From a virus, in IMG/VR virus record IMGVR_UViG_3300045107_000070, positions 1 to 38,717 of that record: DNA of 38,717 bases; one strand, given 5' to 3'. The notes under the pieces are model-generated. The model made no database searches and was not told the DNA's origin. It was given only the letters and a program-made list of their open reading frames with translations. How positions within the stretch are numbered: position 1 is the first letter of the stretch; each line of letters starts with the position of its first letter. Below are positions 1 to 7,307 of the stretch, piece after piece. The position numbers were made by a program, and so were the translations under genes.

Positions 1-813
1 GGCCGGCGTCTCGGTCTTCCCGCCCGCGGCGCCGCCCCGCTCCGCGACGCTTTGCAGGCCGGCCGACCGGCGCTGGCGGCGCGTCGGCGCGGCGGGCGCC
101 GGCTCGACCGGCGAGACCGTCGCGGCGGCCGCCTCGGTCTCGGGCAGGACGCGATAGTCGACGTCGAGCGCCTCGTCCTCGGACGGCATACCCATCAGGA
201 TCTCGGGCGCGTAGAGCCGACCGAAGAACGCCGCGGCGCGGTACCGCAGCATCAGGTCGGGCATCGTCACCCACTTCGAGCCCTGGCGCGTGTACCAGCC
301 CTCCCGGATCGCCATCGCGATCGAAACCTCGGGCCCCTCGAGGATCTCGCCCGAGGCGCGGTCCGTCGCCGTGGCGCGACAGGTCCGATCCTCGATCTCC
401 ATCTTGCCCGTCTCGCGCTGGCGCTGACCCTTCGGGCCGGCCCACCGCTCGTACTCGATGGTCCGCTTGCCGATCGACGTGACGACGAAGCGGAGTGGGC
501 TGTACCGGCCGCAGTTATTCAGAGCGGCGATGACGAAGGGCGACGACCAGGACGGCCGGCCCTCGATCACATGCAGGTTCTGCATCACCATCAGCGGCGA
601 CGCCCCGACGCGCTTCGCCATGTCGAGCGCGACGAGCGCGTTGCCGAGGTTCGACTCGCCGCGGAACGACTCCGGGACGAGCGCCGACGTCACGAGCGCC
701 CGCGCCATGCGCTGCGCCGCCTCGAAACCGGCGATCGACCCGAACACGTCGAGATCGCGCCCACCCTGCCCGGCGACCGCAACAGCGGTCCCGGTCCTGG
801 TCTCTTCACCCAC
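1..813 (-). CDS. recT: RecT-family single-strand annealing protein (partial, cut by window edge)
   Basis: Translated from a GTG at 811-813, this frame stays open for 271 codons to the window edge, so the C-terminus is missing. The stretch from about residue 28 (FGSIAGFEAAQRMARALVTS) through the VALDMAKRVGASPLMVMQNL and PSWSSPFVIAALNN segments reads like phage RecT/Bet-type annealing proteins, which coat single-stranded DNA and promote annealing during recombination. The start is preceded by a good Shine-Dalgarno site (AAGGAG, 7 nt upstream) and overlaps the end of the exonuclease gene by 8 nt, so translation is probably coupled. An exonuclease directly upstream gives the classic RecE/RecT or Exo/Bet pairing. 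The visible tail is Ala/Pro/Arg-rich and probably disordered. Family call from recognisable motifs; no search was run. Confidence 0.85.
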   Translation of the reverse strand, partial: MGEETRTGTAVAVAGQGGRDLDVFGSIAGFEAAQRMARALVTSALVPESFRGESNLGNALVALDMAKRVGASPLMVMQNLHVIEGRPSWSSPFVIAALNNCGRYSPLRFVVTSIGKRTIEYERWAGPKGQRQRETGKMEIEDRTCRATATDRASGEILEGPEVSIAMAIREGWYTRQGSKWVTMPDLMLRYRAAAFFGRLYAPEILMGMPSEDEALDVDYRVLPETEAAAATVSPVEPAPAAPTRRQRRSAGLQSVAERGGAAGGKTETPA

Positions 814-1780
814 TGGTCTTCTCCTTCCGGGGTTTGACGCTGAGGGACCTCGTCCCCTTCGCGTTGGTCGCGGCGCCGACCGTCCATCGGTCGAGCAGCG
901 CGCGTTCGTGATCGTCCAGCAGGACGATGATTTCGTTCCTGGCGCGGGTCTTGTCCTCGCCGGCTTCCTTCTCGTCGAGCCGCGCGGCGTCGTAGGCGCG
1001 GCACAGCTCGTCGAGCCGCGCGGCGAGCGGGTGCGGCGGCTGGCCCGCGATCGTGGCGCAGTCGAGCACCTTCGCCGGCTCGGCGTACCCGTAGAGCCGC
1101 CGGATCGTCTCGTCGTCGGCGAGATAGTCGATCGCGGGCTCGGCCCGGCGTTCGACCGAGTCCCAGAAATCCTCGATCGCGCGGATCAAGCCCTGACCGA
1201 CCTCGCGGTCGCGCTCGCGGATCGCGACCTCGCCCTTGTTCCCGCCGACCAGGGTTCCGATCGCGCCCCATTCGAGTTCGAGGCATTCGAGCTGGTGCTG
1301 CACCTGGATCTCGATGTGCGGCGGCGCGACCGTATCGTCCTCGACCTTCTCCCACTGGTCGCGGTACGCGAAGGCGTTGACGTTCTTGATCTCGAGGACG
1401 CCGCGGCCGCGGGTCGGGCACTCGATCAGGCAGTCCGGCGAGCAGCCCATCCGGAGGCCCGAGGCATGCCGGACGTAGAGCCGCGGGTGCTTCTCGACGA
1501 TGGTCCAGCCCTGGTCTTGGCACACCCCTTCGGCGATGGCGCGCTGGAGCCGCTTGCCCCACCGCATCAACTCGGTCTCTTCCCGCTCGACCAGCCCCGG
1601 GTTGATCTTCTCGTGGTAGAGCTTCCACCGCGTCCCGTAGGGCGAGAGCCCGAAGAGCATCGCGGACTCGGTCGCGGTGACGTCCTCCTGGCGCAGGTCG
1701 TGCCAGCGATCGAGGGTCTTCGGCTTGAGGATGACCGGCCCGGCGCTCGGCCGGCGCGGCTTGAGCGCGATCGCGTTCAT
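806..1780 (-). CDS. YqaJ-like / lambda-exonuclease-type recombination nuclease
   Basis: 324 residues from the ATG at 1778-1780, which overlaps the upstream stop as ATGA. The PD-(D/E)XK core is visible: an acidic/helical lead-in (ATESAMLFGLSPYGTRWKLY), then SPDCL with Asp116, then VLEIKNV with Glu130 and Lys132, the expected D-ExK metal-binding triad. The family digests one strand of duplex DNA 5' to 3', feeding its partner annealing protein, here the adjacent recT. A longer in-frame extension to 1918 exists but overlaps the preceding gene and has shadow-like composition, so the internal ATG is preferred. The C-terminal third is charged and helical, perhaps for partner contact. Confident on fold, less so on exact polarity and substrate. 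Confidence 0.85.
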   Translation of the reverse strand: MNAIALKPRRPSAGPVILKPKTLDRWHDLRQEDVTATESAMLFGLSPYGTRWKLYHEKINPGLVEREETELMRWGKRLQRAIAEGVCQDQGWTIVEKHPRLYVRHASGLRMGCSPDCLIECPTRGRGVLEIKNVNAFAYRDQWEKVEDDTVAPPHIEIQVQHQLECLELEWGAIGTLVGGNKGEVAIRERDREVGQGLIRAIEDFWDSVERRAEPAIDYLADDETIRRLYGYAEPAKVLDCATIAGQPPHPLAARLDELCRAYDAARLDEKEAGEDKTRARNEIIVLLDDHERALLDRWTVGAATNAKGTRSLSVKPRKEKTSG

Positions 1781-2121
1781 TGGTCGATCCTCTCGGATCG
1801 CATCTCGGCGCGCGCCTCGGCCGCCAGATCCTGATCGGCCACGGAAGCGTCCCGCGCCTCGTCCCAGGCCCGCTCGATCAGGAGCGACGTGACGGGCACA
1901 TAGGTTTTCGTGACCCACAGGAACGTCATGACTTGGTCGGGGTCGACCTCGACGCCCTCGCGCCGACAGGACAGGATCTCGCAGTCGCTATCGTCGTCGG
2001 GGTCGCCAGCCGCGAAATATCCGGACGGCAGGACGACCCGCGCCCGGACATCGAGCGTCCGCTCGTCCGCGGTCTCGAACGTGAACGAGACCTCCTGGAC
2101 ACGAGCCGATCGGGCGCTCAC
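1777..2121 (-). CDS. Hypothetical early-operon protein
   Basis: 114 residues from a GTG at 2119-2121 that overlaps the upstream stop (GTGA), ending in an ATGA overlap with the exonuclease gene. I do not recognise the family. The N-terminal half looks beta-rich (EVSFTFETADERTLDVRARVVLPSG), followed by an acidic turn and a helical, acidic C-terminus (EARDASVADQDLAAEARAE). There are two cysteines in ILSCRRE and SDCE but no clear metal site. The tight overlaps on both sides and the position between early genes argue that it is really translated and linked to recombination or early takeover. A longer reading to 2529 in the same frame is rejected because it overlaps the neighbouring gene almost entirely. 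Confidence 0.7.
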   Translation of the reverse strand: MSARSARVQEVSFTFETADERTLDVRARVVLPSGYFAAGDPDDDSDCEILSCRREGVEVDPDQVMTFLWVTKTYVPVTSLLIERAWDEARDASVADQDLAAEARAEMRSERIDQ

Positions 2122-2804
2122 AGCAGGCCCTCGTCGCTCGCGGCCGGCTCGGGCGCCGGGCCGGGGAAGAGCTTGGCAAGCTCGGCGCGCCAGTGCTCGC
2201 GGGCCTCGTTCCAGGACGCCCCGCCGATCTTGAACGCGGGCTCGTCGCCGGGCTCGGCGAGCTGCAAAGGGCGGCCGCTCGGCCACGTCGCGCCGTTCAC
2301 GCGGAGCGCCTCGTTCGCGTCGCGGATCACCTGCCAGACCCGCCAGCGCTGCGAGGCGTCGTGCTCCAGCCCGGCGACCTTCTGGAAGAGCCGGTCGACC
2401 GCCGCGTCGTGTACCGCCTCGCGGACCTTGACCAGGAAGGCGCGGCGGTCCGCCTCGCCGATCGCGTCGTCGCTCCAGTCCCGCGCGAGGCAACCCATGA
2501 AGGCGTCGCGGACCTCGGCGTTCTGCCACAGCGCGCCGGCAAGCTCGCGCGGGTCGAGCCGGGTCAAGACCTCGCCAACCAGATCGGTGATCGGGATGCG
2601 GATCTCGCCGTCGGCGATCTCCATGTTCGGCAGGACGCGGCGCGGGTCCGACCCGTAGTGCGACGGGACCCGATAGGTGACGTCACCCCCGCCCTCAGGG
2701 ACCGTGATCTCGTACCTGCCGATCCGATAAACCGTGGCGGGCTTGTCGCCGCCGATGCTGTGCGCGACTTCGGCTCGCGCGGGCCGCTCATTCCAGCCGT
2801 ACAC
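2118..2804 (-). CDS. Hypothetical early-operon protein, 228 aa
   Basis: Starts at GTG 2802-2804, four bases after the stop of the small membrane protein gene, without an obvious Shine-Dalgarno site, so it may depend on translational coupling. Residues 25-45 (VYRIGRYEITVPEGGGDVTY) look like a short beta-sheet segment. The remainder is mostly helical and rich in Trp, Arg and acidic residues (ALWQNAEVRDAFMGCLARDW; WRVWQVIRDANEALRVNG). It carries no signal peptide, membrane segment or catalytic motif that I can see. It sits in the recombination operon between a membrane peptide and the exonuclease. Function unknown; the codon pattern and overlaps support it as a real gene. Confidence 0.7.
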   Translation of the reverse strand: MYGWNERPARAEVAHSIGGDKPATVYRIGRYEITVPEGGGDVTYRVPSHYGSDPRRVLPNMEIADGEIRIPITDLVGEVLTRLDPRELAGALWQNAEVRDAFMGCLARDWSDDAIGEADRRAFLVKVREAVHDAAVDRLFQKVAGLEHDASQRWRVWQVIRDANEALRVNGATWPSGRPLQLAEPGDEPAFKIGGASWNEAREHWRAELAKLFPGPAPEPAASDEGLL

Positions 2805-2808
2805 GGGG

Positions 2809-2946
2809 TCAGGCCCCGAGCCCGTACGCGACGAACAGCGCGCCGCAGACCGCGACGGCGCCGGCGACGAGCACGGCCAACTCCGTGATCACGGCGCGGA
2901 GCGGACGATGCCGCTCGGCCGGCAGAACAATGACGATGTGCCGCAA
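2809..2946 (-). CDS. Small single-pass membrane protein (TTG start)
   Basis: 45 residues if read from TTG 2944-2946, which has a strong GGGGAGG ribosome site 6 nt upstream. The alternative ATG at 3004-3006 would place the start inside the operator palindrome, so it is unlikely. The sequence is an amphipathic/basic N-terminus (AERHRPLRAVI) followed by one hydrophobic helix at about residues 17-43 (ELAVLVAGAVAVCGALFVAY). First gene of the leftward early operon. Possible roles include superinfection interference or membrane anchoring of early functions, but nothing in the sequence decides. The start codon call rests on the ribosome site. Confidence 0.55.
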   Translation of the reverse strand: MRHIVIVLPAERHRPLRAVITELAVLVAGAVAVCGALFVAYGLGA

Positions 2947-2966
2947 CGATGCCTCCCCTTGACTCG

Positions 2967-3006
2967 GTGTTGCTACGTTGCCCGCGTGTTGGCAAAGCGT
3001 CAACAC
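2967..3006 (-). promoter_or_regulatory. Operator/promoter of the leftward early operon
   Basis: A perfect palindromic operator lies at 2986-3006 (GTGTTG, 9-bp spacer, CAACAC). A degenerate copy with one intact GTGTTG half and the same inner TTGC lies at 2967-2987, its start 19 bp away. On the minus strand, TTGACG (2998-3003) is a good -35 inside the palindrome; the -10 is weak. The site is 40-60 bp upstream of the first gene of the recT operon, fitting repression of early leftward transcription (a pL equivalent). Confidence 0.7.
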
Positions 3007-3044
3007 TCATTCGCCGCAGCGTCGCGGCTCTGCGTCTCGGTACG

Positions 3045-3071
3045 CAAGAGAAAGGCCCCGCGTGGGGCCTT
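3045..3071 (-). terminator. Rho-independent terminator after the repressor gene
   Basis: An 8-bp perfect stem, AAGGCCCC (3052-3059) and GGGGCCTT (3064-3071), with a 4-nt loop. Read on the minus strand it is followed by TTTCTCTT, an acceptable U-rich tract. It lies about 35 nt beyond the repressor stop and just ahead of the leftward early promoter, so it insulates the recombination operon from repressor transcription. The plus-strand tract (AGTCTT) is weaker. Confidence 0.8.
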
Positions 3072-3104
3072 AGTCTTCAGTGCTAAGGGGTGGCGCGGTC
3101 GGGA

Positions 3105-3779
3105 TCAGCGCGGCCGGAACATCAAGACAGGGGTCGCCCATTCGACCTCGGCGTCCTCGAAATCGGTCGCGCCGACCGTAACGAGGTTGAACCGGCCCGG
3201 CGCGTACCCGGGCAGCATCTGGCGGATCACCGTGACCGAGCCGGTGATCTTCGTCACGACGAGCTTGTTCAGATGGCGCCCGGGATCGCCAAGCTCGGTC
3301 GGCGGCTCGATGAAGGCGAACCACCCGTCCCAGACCTGCCAGGGCGACATAATGGTCCGGTACTGAACCGCAACCGCTCCATCAGGCAGCCCGGGTACGG
3401 CCGGGACGTGTCCGCGGGTGTGGTCGAAGTCGATCGCGACCTCGCCCTGTCCGTCGACCGTACCGACGATCGGGACGTCCCGGACCCCGTTGATCGCGAT
3501 TGGGGCGTCGCCGGTCGAGGCCTTGCCCATCTTGATCCCGCCGTGCCGCATCACGTCGGCGAGCGGGACAGCCAGGATCATCGCGATCTGGGCGGCGTGG
3601 GCCGCAGTCATGACCCGGCGCCCGTGGAGCAGGTGATGCGCCGACGACGCATCGACGCCCAGCAGCTTGGCCAGGCCCCGTTGGGTGATCCGCCGCTCGG
3701 CCATCCGGGCGGTGAACCATTCCGTGTCGATCTCTTGGACTTTCGAGCGCATCCCGGGCGGGATACTACAAGGCCCCAT
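3105..3779 (-). CDS. CI-like phage repressor (XRE helix-turn-helix plus S24-like C-domain)
   Basis: 224 residues from ATG 3777-3779. An internal ATG ten codons in (MRSKVQEID) is also possible. Neither start has a clear Shine-Dalgarno site, so a leaderless or near-leaderless message, as for lambda cI, is possible. Residues 31-53 (ITQRGLAKLLGVDASSAHHLLHG) form an XRE-type helix-turn-helix. The C-terminal half (about 100-224) resembles a LexA/CI S24 domain, but the usual Asp-Ser-Met-x-Pro signature aligns with Thr-Ile-Met-Ser-Pro (142-146), so the nucleophilic Ser is absent or shifted. It diverges from a Cro-like gene across operators at 3775-3850 and is the likely binder of the dispersed GTGTTG-N9-CAACAC sites. 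Role confident; binding specificity inferred. Confidence 0.88.
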   Translation of the reverse strand: MGPCSIPPGMRSKVQEIDTEWFTARMAERRITQRGLAKLLGVDASSAHHLLHGRRVMTAAHAAQIAMILAVPLADVMRHGGIKMGKASTGDAPIAINGVRDVPIVGTVDGQGEVAIDFDHTRGHVPAVPGLPDGAVAVQYRTIMSPWQVWDGWFAFIEPPTELGDPGRHLNKLVVTKITGSVTVIRQMLPGYAPGRFNLVTVGATDFEDAEVEWATPVLMFRPR

Positions 3780-3850
3780 GGTAGATTGCCAACACGCATT
3801 TACCTCACCCTATGCCATGGTATAAGCGACCGTTGCCAACCAGCCAACGT
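3775..3850. promoter_or_regulatory. Divergent switch region: PRM/PR-like promoters and two operators
   Basis: Operator OR-a at 3775-3795 has one clean half (CAACAC at 3790-3795, preceded by ATTGC) and a degenerate left half. Operator OR-b at 3830-3850 has GTTG (3832-3835), N9 and CAAC (3845-3848). Rightward promoter candidate: TTTACC (3799-3804), 16 bp, TATAAG (3821-3826). Leftward candidate for the repressor: TTGGCT, 17 bp, TATACC (-10 at 3819-3824 on the minus strand). OR-a would cover the repressor start region and OR-b the Cro leader. Promoter hexamers assigned by eye. Confidence 0.65.
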
Positions 3851-3862
3851 TTGGGCCGAGCC

Positions 3863-4087
3863 ATGAAGACCCCCGCTCAACTCGTCGTCGATCAGGTCGG
3901 CGGCGGCTCCATCTCCCAGGCGGCCCGTGAGATCGGGCTCGACCGATCCACGGTGAAACGCTGGTTGGAGCCGCCCCCGCGCGGTACCGGCGGGCTCGTC
4001 CCGACACAGCACCAGCGCAAGATTCTGGACATCGCGGACGCCCGATCGCTGCCCCTGACCGCCGAGCAACTGATCCGGGGCGCCTGA
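3863..4087 (+). CDS. Cro-like small helix-turn-helix regulator
   Basis: 74 residues from ATG 3863-3865. An upstream in-frame ATG at 3812 would start within the promoter and -10 region, so the downstream start is chosen. Residues about 13-33 (SISQAAREIGLDRSTVKRWL) form a compact helix-turn-helix. The rest is a short Pro/Gly linker and a helical tail (RKILDIADARSLPLTAEQLI). First gene to the right of the divergent switch and opposite the CI-like repressor, the standard place for Cro. It probably binds the same operators to favour lytic growth. There is only a weak ribosome site (GGGCCGAG). Confidence 0.75.
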   Translation: MKTPAQLVVDQVGGGSISQAAREIGLDRSTVKRWLEPPPRGTGGLVPTQHQRKILDIADARSLPLTAEQLIRGA

Positions 4088-4106
4088 CCCGCCGTCCGAA
4101 AGACCG

Positions 4107-4143
4107 TTGACACCCCCGCGTCGTGTTGCGAATTTGCCAACAA
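4107..4143 (+). promoter_or_regulatory. Early rightward promoter with overlapping operator
   Basis: A consensus -35 TTGACA lies at 4107-4112. At 17-bp spacing the weak -10 is GAATTT (4130-4135). The palindrome GTGTTG-N9-CAACAA (4123-4143) sits over the -10, ideal for steric repression. It lies between the Cro-like gene and the helicase/primase operon, so it probably gives that operon its own repressor-controlled promoter. Confidence 0.7.
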
Positions 4144-4189
4144 GACAACACGCGCCCGGTCGGGCGTCAATGCGTAAGGGCGGGGGATC

Positions 4190-4423
4190 GTGATCACGGA
4201 ATCGAGAGCAGCGAGGGTCTACCCGCCGCTTGAGCGCGCGCCCCGGCTCGTCCCGACGGGCTCGGCGCTGGCCCGCGGCGCGATGGCGTTCATCCATCCC
4301 TGCGAGATCTGCGGCACCGAGGACGCGCCGTTCGGCTTCGGCGTGTCTCGGACTAGCACCGGCCATTGGCGGTGCGCCCAGCACCGGCCGCGCCCATCGG
4401 GTTCCCCGACCGACCTCTTGTGA
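4190..4423 (+). CDS. Small zinc-finger-like protein
   Basis: 77 residues from GTG 4190-4192, downstream of an AAGGGCGGGGG purine-rich ribosome site. The C-terminal half contains CEICG followed about 20 residues later by WRCAQH, a Cys2-Cys/His pattern that could bind one zinc ion. The N-terminus is basic and probably flexible. First gene of the rightward replication operon, 110 nt ahead of the helicase. Likely a DNA- or protein-binding accessory factor; no specific function can be assigned. The 110 nt up to the helicase start hold nothing else I can identify. Confidence 0.65.
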   Translation: MITESRAARVYPPLERAPRLVPTGSALARGAMAFIHPCEICGTEDAPFGFGVSRTSTGHWRCAQHRPRPSGSPTDLL

Positions 4424-4532
4424 CTTCGGCCGCGCGCCTCGGGGCGCGCCGGCGTTCCCCCCACGCATAACCGTTCGAGATGGGCGTGCCGGTGCAGAAC
4501 TTCAAATCCCGAAATCGGCTGGAGCGGCGCCC

Positions 4533-5951
4533 GTGACGTTCGCGCTTCGGCCATACCAGTCGGACATGGTCGACCGGACCCGCGCCGCGCTGCGGACGAG
4601 TCGGACCGTCCTGATCCAGCTTCCGACCGGTGGGGGCAAGACCGCGATCTCGGGCTTTATGTCCGGCTCGGCGGCCGGCAAGGGCCATAGGGTCGCGTTC
4701 CTGTGCCACCGGCGCGAGCTGGTCCGGCAGACCTGCGAGACGTACGACCGGGTCGGCATCCCGTACGGGATCATAGCGGCGGGGTTCACGGGCGACCGGC
4801 GCCAGGCGGTCCAGATCTGCTCGATCCCGACCCTGGCCAAGCGGCTCGACCTCGCCGGCGACTTCAACGTGATGATCTGGGACGAGGCGCACCACATCGC
4901 GGCCGGGACCTGGGCCGAGATCATGGCGGCGTTCCCGAACGCCAAGCACATCGGCCTGACCGCGACGCCCGAGCGGCTCGACGGGACCGGGCTGGGCCGC
5001 TGGTTCGAGACGCTCGTCTCGGGGCCGTCGGTGTCCTGGCTGATCGAGCAGGGCTTCCTCGCCCCGTATCGGCTCTACGCCCCGCCGTCCGATCTCGACC
5101 TGACCGGGGTCAAGCGGCGCGGCGGCGACTTCGCGAAAGACGAGGTCTCGGCCCGCATCGCCAAGTCCTCGATCACGGGCGACGCGGTCGACCACTACAC
5201 CCGGCTCGCGGCGGGCCGGCGCGCGATCGCGTTCTGCGCCTCGATCAAGCATTCCGTCTCGGTCGCCGAGAAGTTCCAGGCCGCGGGCTATACCGCGCTG
5301 CACATCGACGGGACGACCGAGGCGGGCGAGCGCGACGCCGCGCTGCGCGCCTTCGCGGCCGGCCGCATCCAGGTCCTGACGTCGGTCGATCTGGTCAGCG
5401 AAGGGCTCGACATCCCGGCGATCGAGGTCGCGATCCTGCTGCGGCCGACGCAATCGCTCGGGCTCTACCTGCAGCAGGTCGGGCGCTCGCTTCGTCCGGC
5501 GCCGGGCAAGTCCGAGGCGCTGGTCCTCGATCACGCCGGCAATGCGCTTCGGCACGGTCTGCCCGACGACGAGCGCGAATGGTCGCTGGCCGGCCGGGTC
5601 AAGCGGAAGGCCGGCGCCGGCGGCGGCGAAACAGCGCCGCCGGCGCGCCAGTGCCCCGCGTGCTTCGCGGTCCACGCCCCGGCCGAGCGGTGCCCGCGCT
5701 GCGGCCACGAATATCCGGTGCTGGGCCGGACGATCGAGCAGCTCGAGGGCGAGCTCCTCGAGATCGACCGCGCCACGCTGGCGGCCCGCGCCGCGTCGCA
5801 GCAGCGGATCGAACAGGGCAAGGCGCAGACGCTCGACGACCTCGTCCGGCTCGCCCGGCTCCGCGGGTACCGCAACGCGCACGGGTGGGCGCAGGCCGTG
5901 TTCAAGGCCCGTCAGCGCAAAGACGCGGTGAAGGCCGCGCAGGGCCGATGA
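4533..5951 (+). CDS. SF2 DEAD/DEAH-box helicase with C-terminal zinc ribbon
   Basis: 472 residues from GTG 4533-4535, chosen because GGAGCG lies 7 nt upstream and homology-like sequence (FALRPYQSDMVDRTRAALR) starts immediately. A longer frame from 4230 has shadow composition. Motifs in order: Q-like RPYQ, Walker A PTGGGKT (31-37), DEAH (117-120), TAT (motif III, about 142), and motif VI QQVGRSLRP near 315. Two RecA-like domains are complete. A C4 zinc ribbon (CPAC and CPRC pairs, about 373-395) precedes a helical tail. ATP-dependent DNA unwinding in phage replication or recombination is expected; position with the primase supports replication. Confidence 0.9.
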   Translation: MTFALRPYQSDMVDRTRAALRTSRTVLIQLPTGGGKTAISGFMSGSAAGKGHRVAFLCHRRELVRQTCETYDRVGIPYGIIAAGFTGDRRQAVQICSIPTLAKRLDLAGDFNVMIWDEAHHIAAGTWAEIMAAFPNAKHIGLTATPERLDGTGLGRWFETLVSGPSVSWLIEQGFLAPYRLYAPPSDLDLTGVKRRGGDFAKDEVSARIAKSSITGDAVDHYTRLAAGRRAIAFCASIKHSVSVAEKFQAAGYTALHIDGTTEAGERDAALRAFAAGRIQVLTSVDLVSEGLDIPAIEVAILLRPTQSLGLYLQQVGRSLRPAPGKSEALVLDHAGNALRHGLPDDEREWSLAGRVKRKAGAGGGETAPPARQCPACFAVHAPAERCPRCGHEYPVLGRTIEQLEGELLEIDRATLAARAASQQRIEQGKAQTLDDLVRLARLRGYRNAHGWAQAVFKARQRKDAVKAAQGR

Positions 5952-5973
5952 CGTCCGAACGCAGGGGGAAGGC

Positions 5974-6705
5974 GTGACGCTCTACCGAGAGACGACCGAG
6001 ATCGACGCGGCCGAACGGCCGAGCCGCAGGATGCCGTACCGCTCGAACGCGGAACTGGCGATGCGCGACGCGGTCGAGCGATGGGGGCGGGCGCGGTGGC
6101 CCGAGGCCCGCGTGGTCCACGAGATCGTAATCGACCGCGGCACGGTCCGGGCCGACCTCGCGTTCGTCTCGCCCGACCATCTCGTCGCGGTCGAGATCAA
6201 GTCCGGTTTCGACGACACGTCGCGCCTCGTCCATCAGGCCGGCATGTTCCGGCTCGCCGTGCCCGAGCTATGGGTCTGCTCGGCGACGAACCACATCGAC
6301 GATGCCGAACTCCTGGCGTACCTGATCCCGACGCTCGGCATCGCGGCACACCCAGGCCAGCCGCGGCCGCGCCACGCCGATCTAGAGCCCGAGAAGCCCT
6401 TCGACCTGGTCGAGCGCCGCGCCGCGACGCGGTTCGAGCCGGTGCCGAGGGCGCTTCTGTCGCTGCTATGGGTCGCCGAGCTTACGGCCGAGGCACGTCG
6501 TCACCTTCTGCTGCAGGGGCGCGGCAAGCCGCCGACTCACGCCTCGCTGGTCAAGGCGATGGAGACCCTGTCGCCCGACCAGCAGATCCGCGCGGTCTGC
6601 CGGCAGCTGCGCGGCCGCGCCGCGTTCTGGCGGGCCGACCCGCCAATCTACGAACCCGGCGAGACGCCGCTCGAGGCCGCGCCGGCCGCGGGGCTCGTCG
6701 CATGA
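5974..6705 (+). CDS. PD-(D/E)XK-type nuclease-like protein
   Basis: 243 residues from GTG 5974-5976, following GGGGGAAGG. Residues about 57-78 contain VRADLAF, a short loop, then LVAVEIKSG, the D-ExK arrangement of the PD-(D/E)XK fold, preceded by a helix with Arg/Glu (NAELAMRDAVERWG) as in MmcB-like or Vsr-like nucleases. The C-terminal half is helical with basic patches (RRHLLLQGRGKPPTHASLVKAM) and may bind DNA. It ends in an ATGA overlap with the methyltransferase gene. A nuclease paired with a methyltransferase could reflect repair, strand processing or host-DNA discrimination. Fold assignment is moderate; substrate unknown. Confidence 0.7.
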   Translation: MTLYRETTEIDAAERPSRRMPYRSNAELAMRDAVERWGRARWPEARVVHEIVIDRGTVRADLAFVSPDHLVAVEIKSGFDDTSRLVHQAGMFRLAVPELWVCSATNHIDDAELLAYLIPTLGIAAHPGQPRPRHADLEPEKPFDLVERRAATRFEPVPRALLSLLWVAELTAEARRHLLLQGRGKPPTHASLVKAMETLSPDQQIRAVCRQLRGRAAFWRADPPIYEPGETPLEAAPAAGLVA

Positions 6706-7307
6706 GCATCGCGACCGTCACGACCAGGACCGCGGCGCAGCGCATCCGGCCGCCCAGGCAGACCGATGACTTCTACGTCGAGCCGCCCGCCGCGGTGCAC
6801 GCGCTGCTGAACCATGAGACGTTCTGGGGCACGATCTGGGACCCGTGCTGCGGGTCCGGGACGATCCCACACGTCGTCGCGTCCCGCGGCCTCGTCTCGA
6901 TCGGGTCCGACCTGGTCGACCGCGGCGCGGGCTTCCCGGTCCTCGACTTCATGGCCGGCGAACCGTGGGAGAGCCCGGCCGACCACATCATCTGCAACCC
7001 GCCCTATGGCAGCGCGCAGGCGTTCATCGAGCGCGCCCGCGGCGTGGCCCGGTACAAGGTCGCGGCGTTGTGTCGGCTCGCGTTCCTCGAGGGAGCGCGG
7101 CGCAGAGCGTGGTTCGAGACGAGCGGGCTCGCCCGAGTCTGGGTCTTCTCGGACCGGATCTCGATGCCGCCGGGCGATAAGCTCGCGGCCGGTGAGATCG
7201 AGGCCAAGGGTGGCGCGGTCGCCTTCGCGTGGTTCGTCTGGGAGCGGGGCCACCGCGGTCCGCCGGATCTCGGCTGGCTGTCGGCGCGGCGAGCGGCGAC
7301 GTCATGA
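6702..7307 (+). CDS. N6-adenine-type DNA methyltransferase (NPPY)
   Basis: 201 residues from ATG 6702-6704. It carries the SAM-binding loop DPCCGSGTI (about 46-54), an acidic residue after the next strand (SIGSDLVDRG) and the catalytic NPPYGSA motif at about 99-105. N/DPPY-type enzymes transfer methyl groups to exocyclic amino groups, usually adenine N6. The protein is short and has no obvious target-recognition domain, typical of compact phage orphan methyltransferases. ATGA overlaps on both sides place it in one translational unit with the nuclease upstream and the small gene downstream. A protective or regulatory role is likely; sequence specificity cannot be read. Confidence 0.85.
   Translation: MSIATVTTRTAAQRIRPPRQTDDFYVEPPAAVHALLNHETFWGTIWDPCCGSGTIPHVVASRGLVSIGSDLVDRGAGFPVLDFMAGEPWESPADHIICNPPYGSAQAFIERARGVARYKVAALCRLAFLEGARRRAWFETSGLARVWVFSDRISMPPGDKLAAGEIEAKGGAVAFAWFVWERGHRGPPDLGWLSARRAATS

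Noticed and set aside
3608-3799. 63-residue minus-strand frame with a fair ribosome site (GTGAGG) overlapping the repressor start
   Set aside because: Out of frame with the repressor and Arg/Ser/Trp-rich; more likely incidental, though a leader peptide cannot be excluded.
4353-5882. 509-residue minus-strand frame opposite the helicase
   Set aside because: Helicase motifs are intact on the plus strand; the reverse frame shows no motif.
5948-5977. Nine-codon mini-frame between helicase and nuclease genes
   Set aside because: Too short to judge; probably incidental start overlapping the helicase stop.
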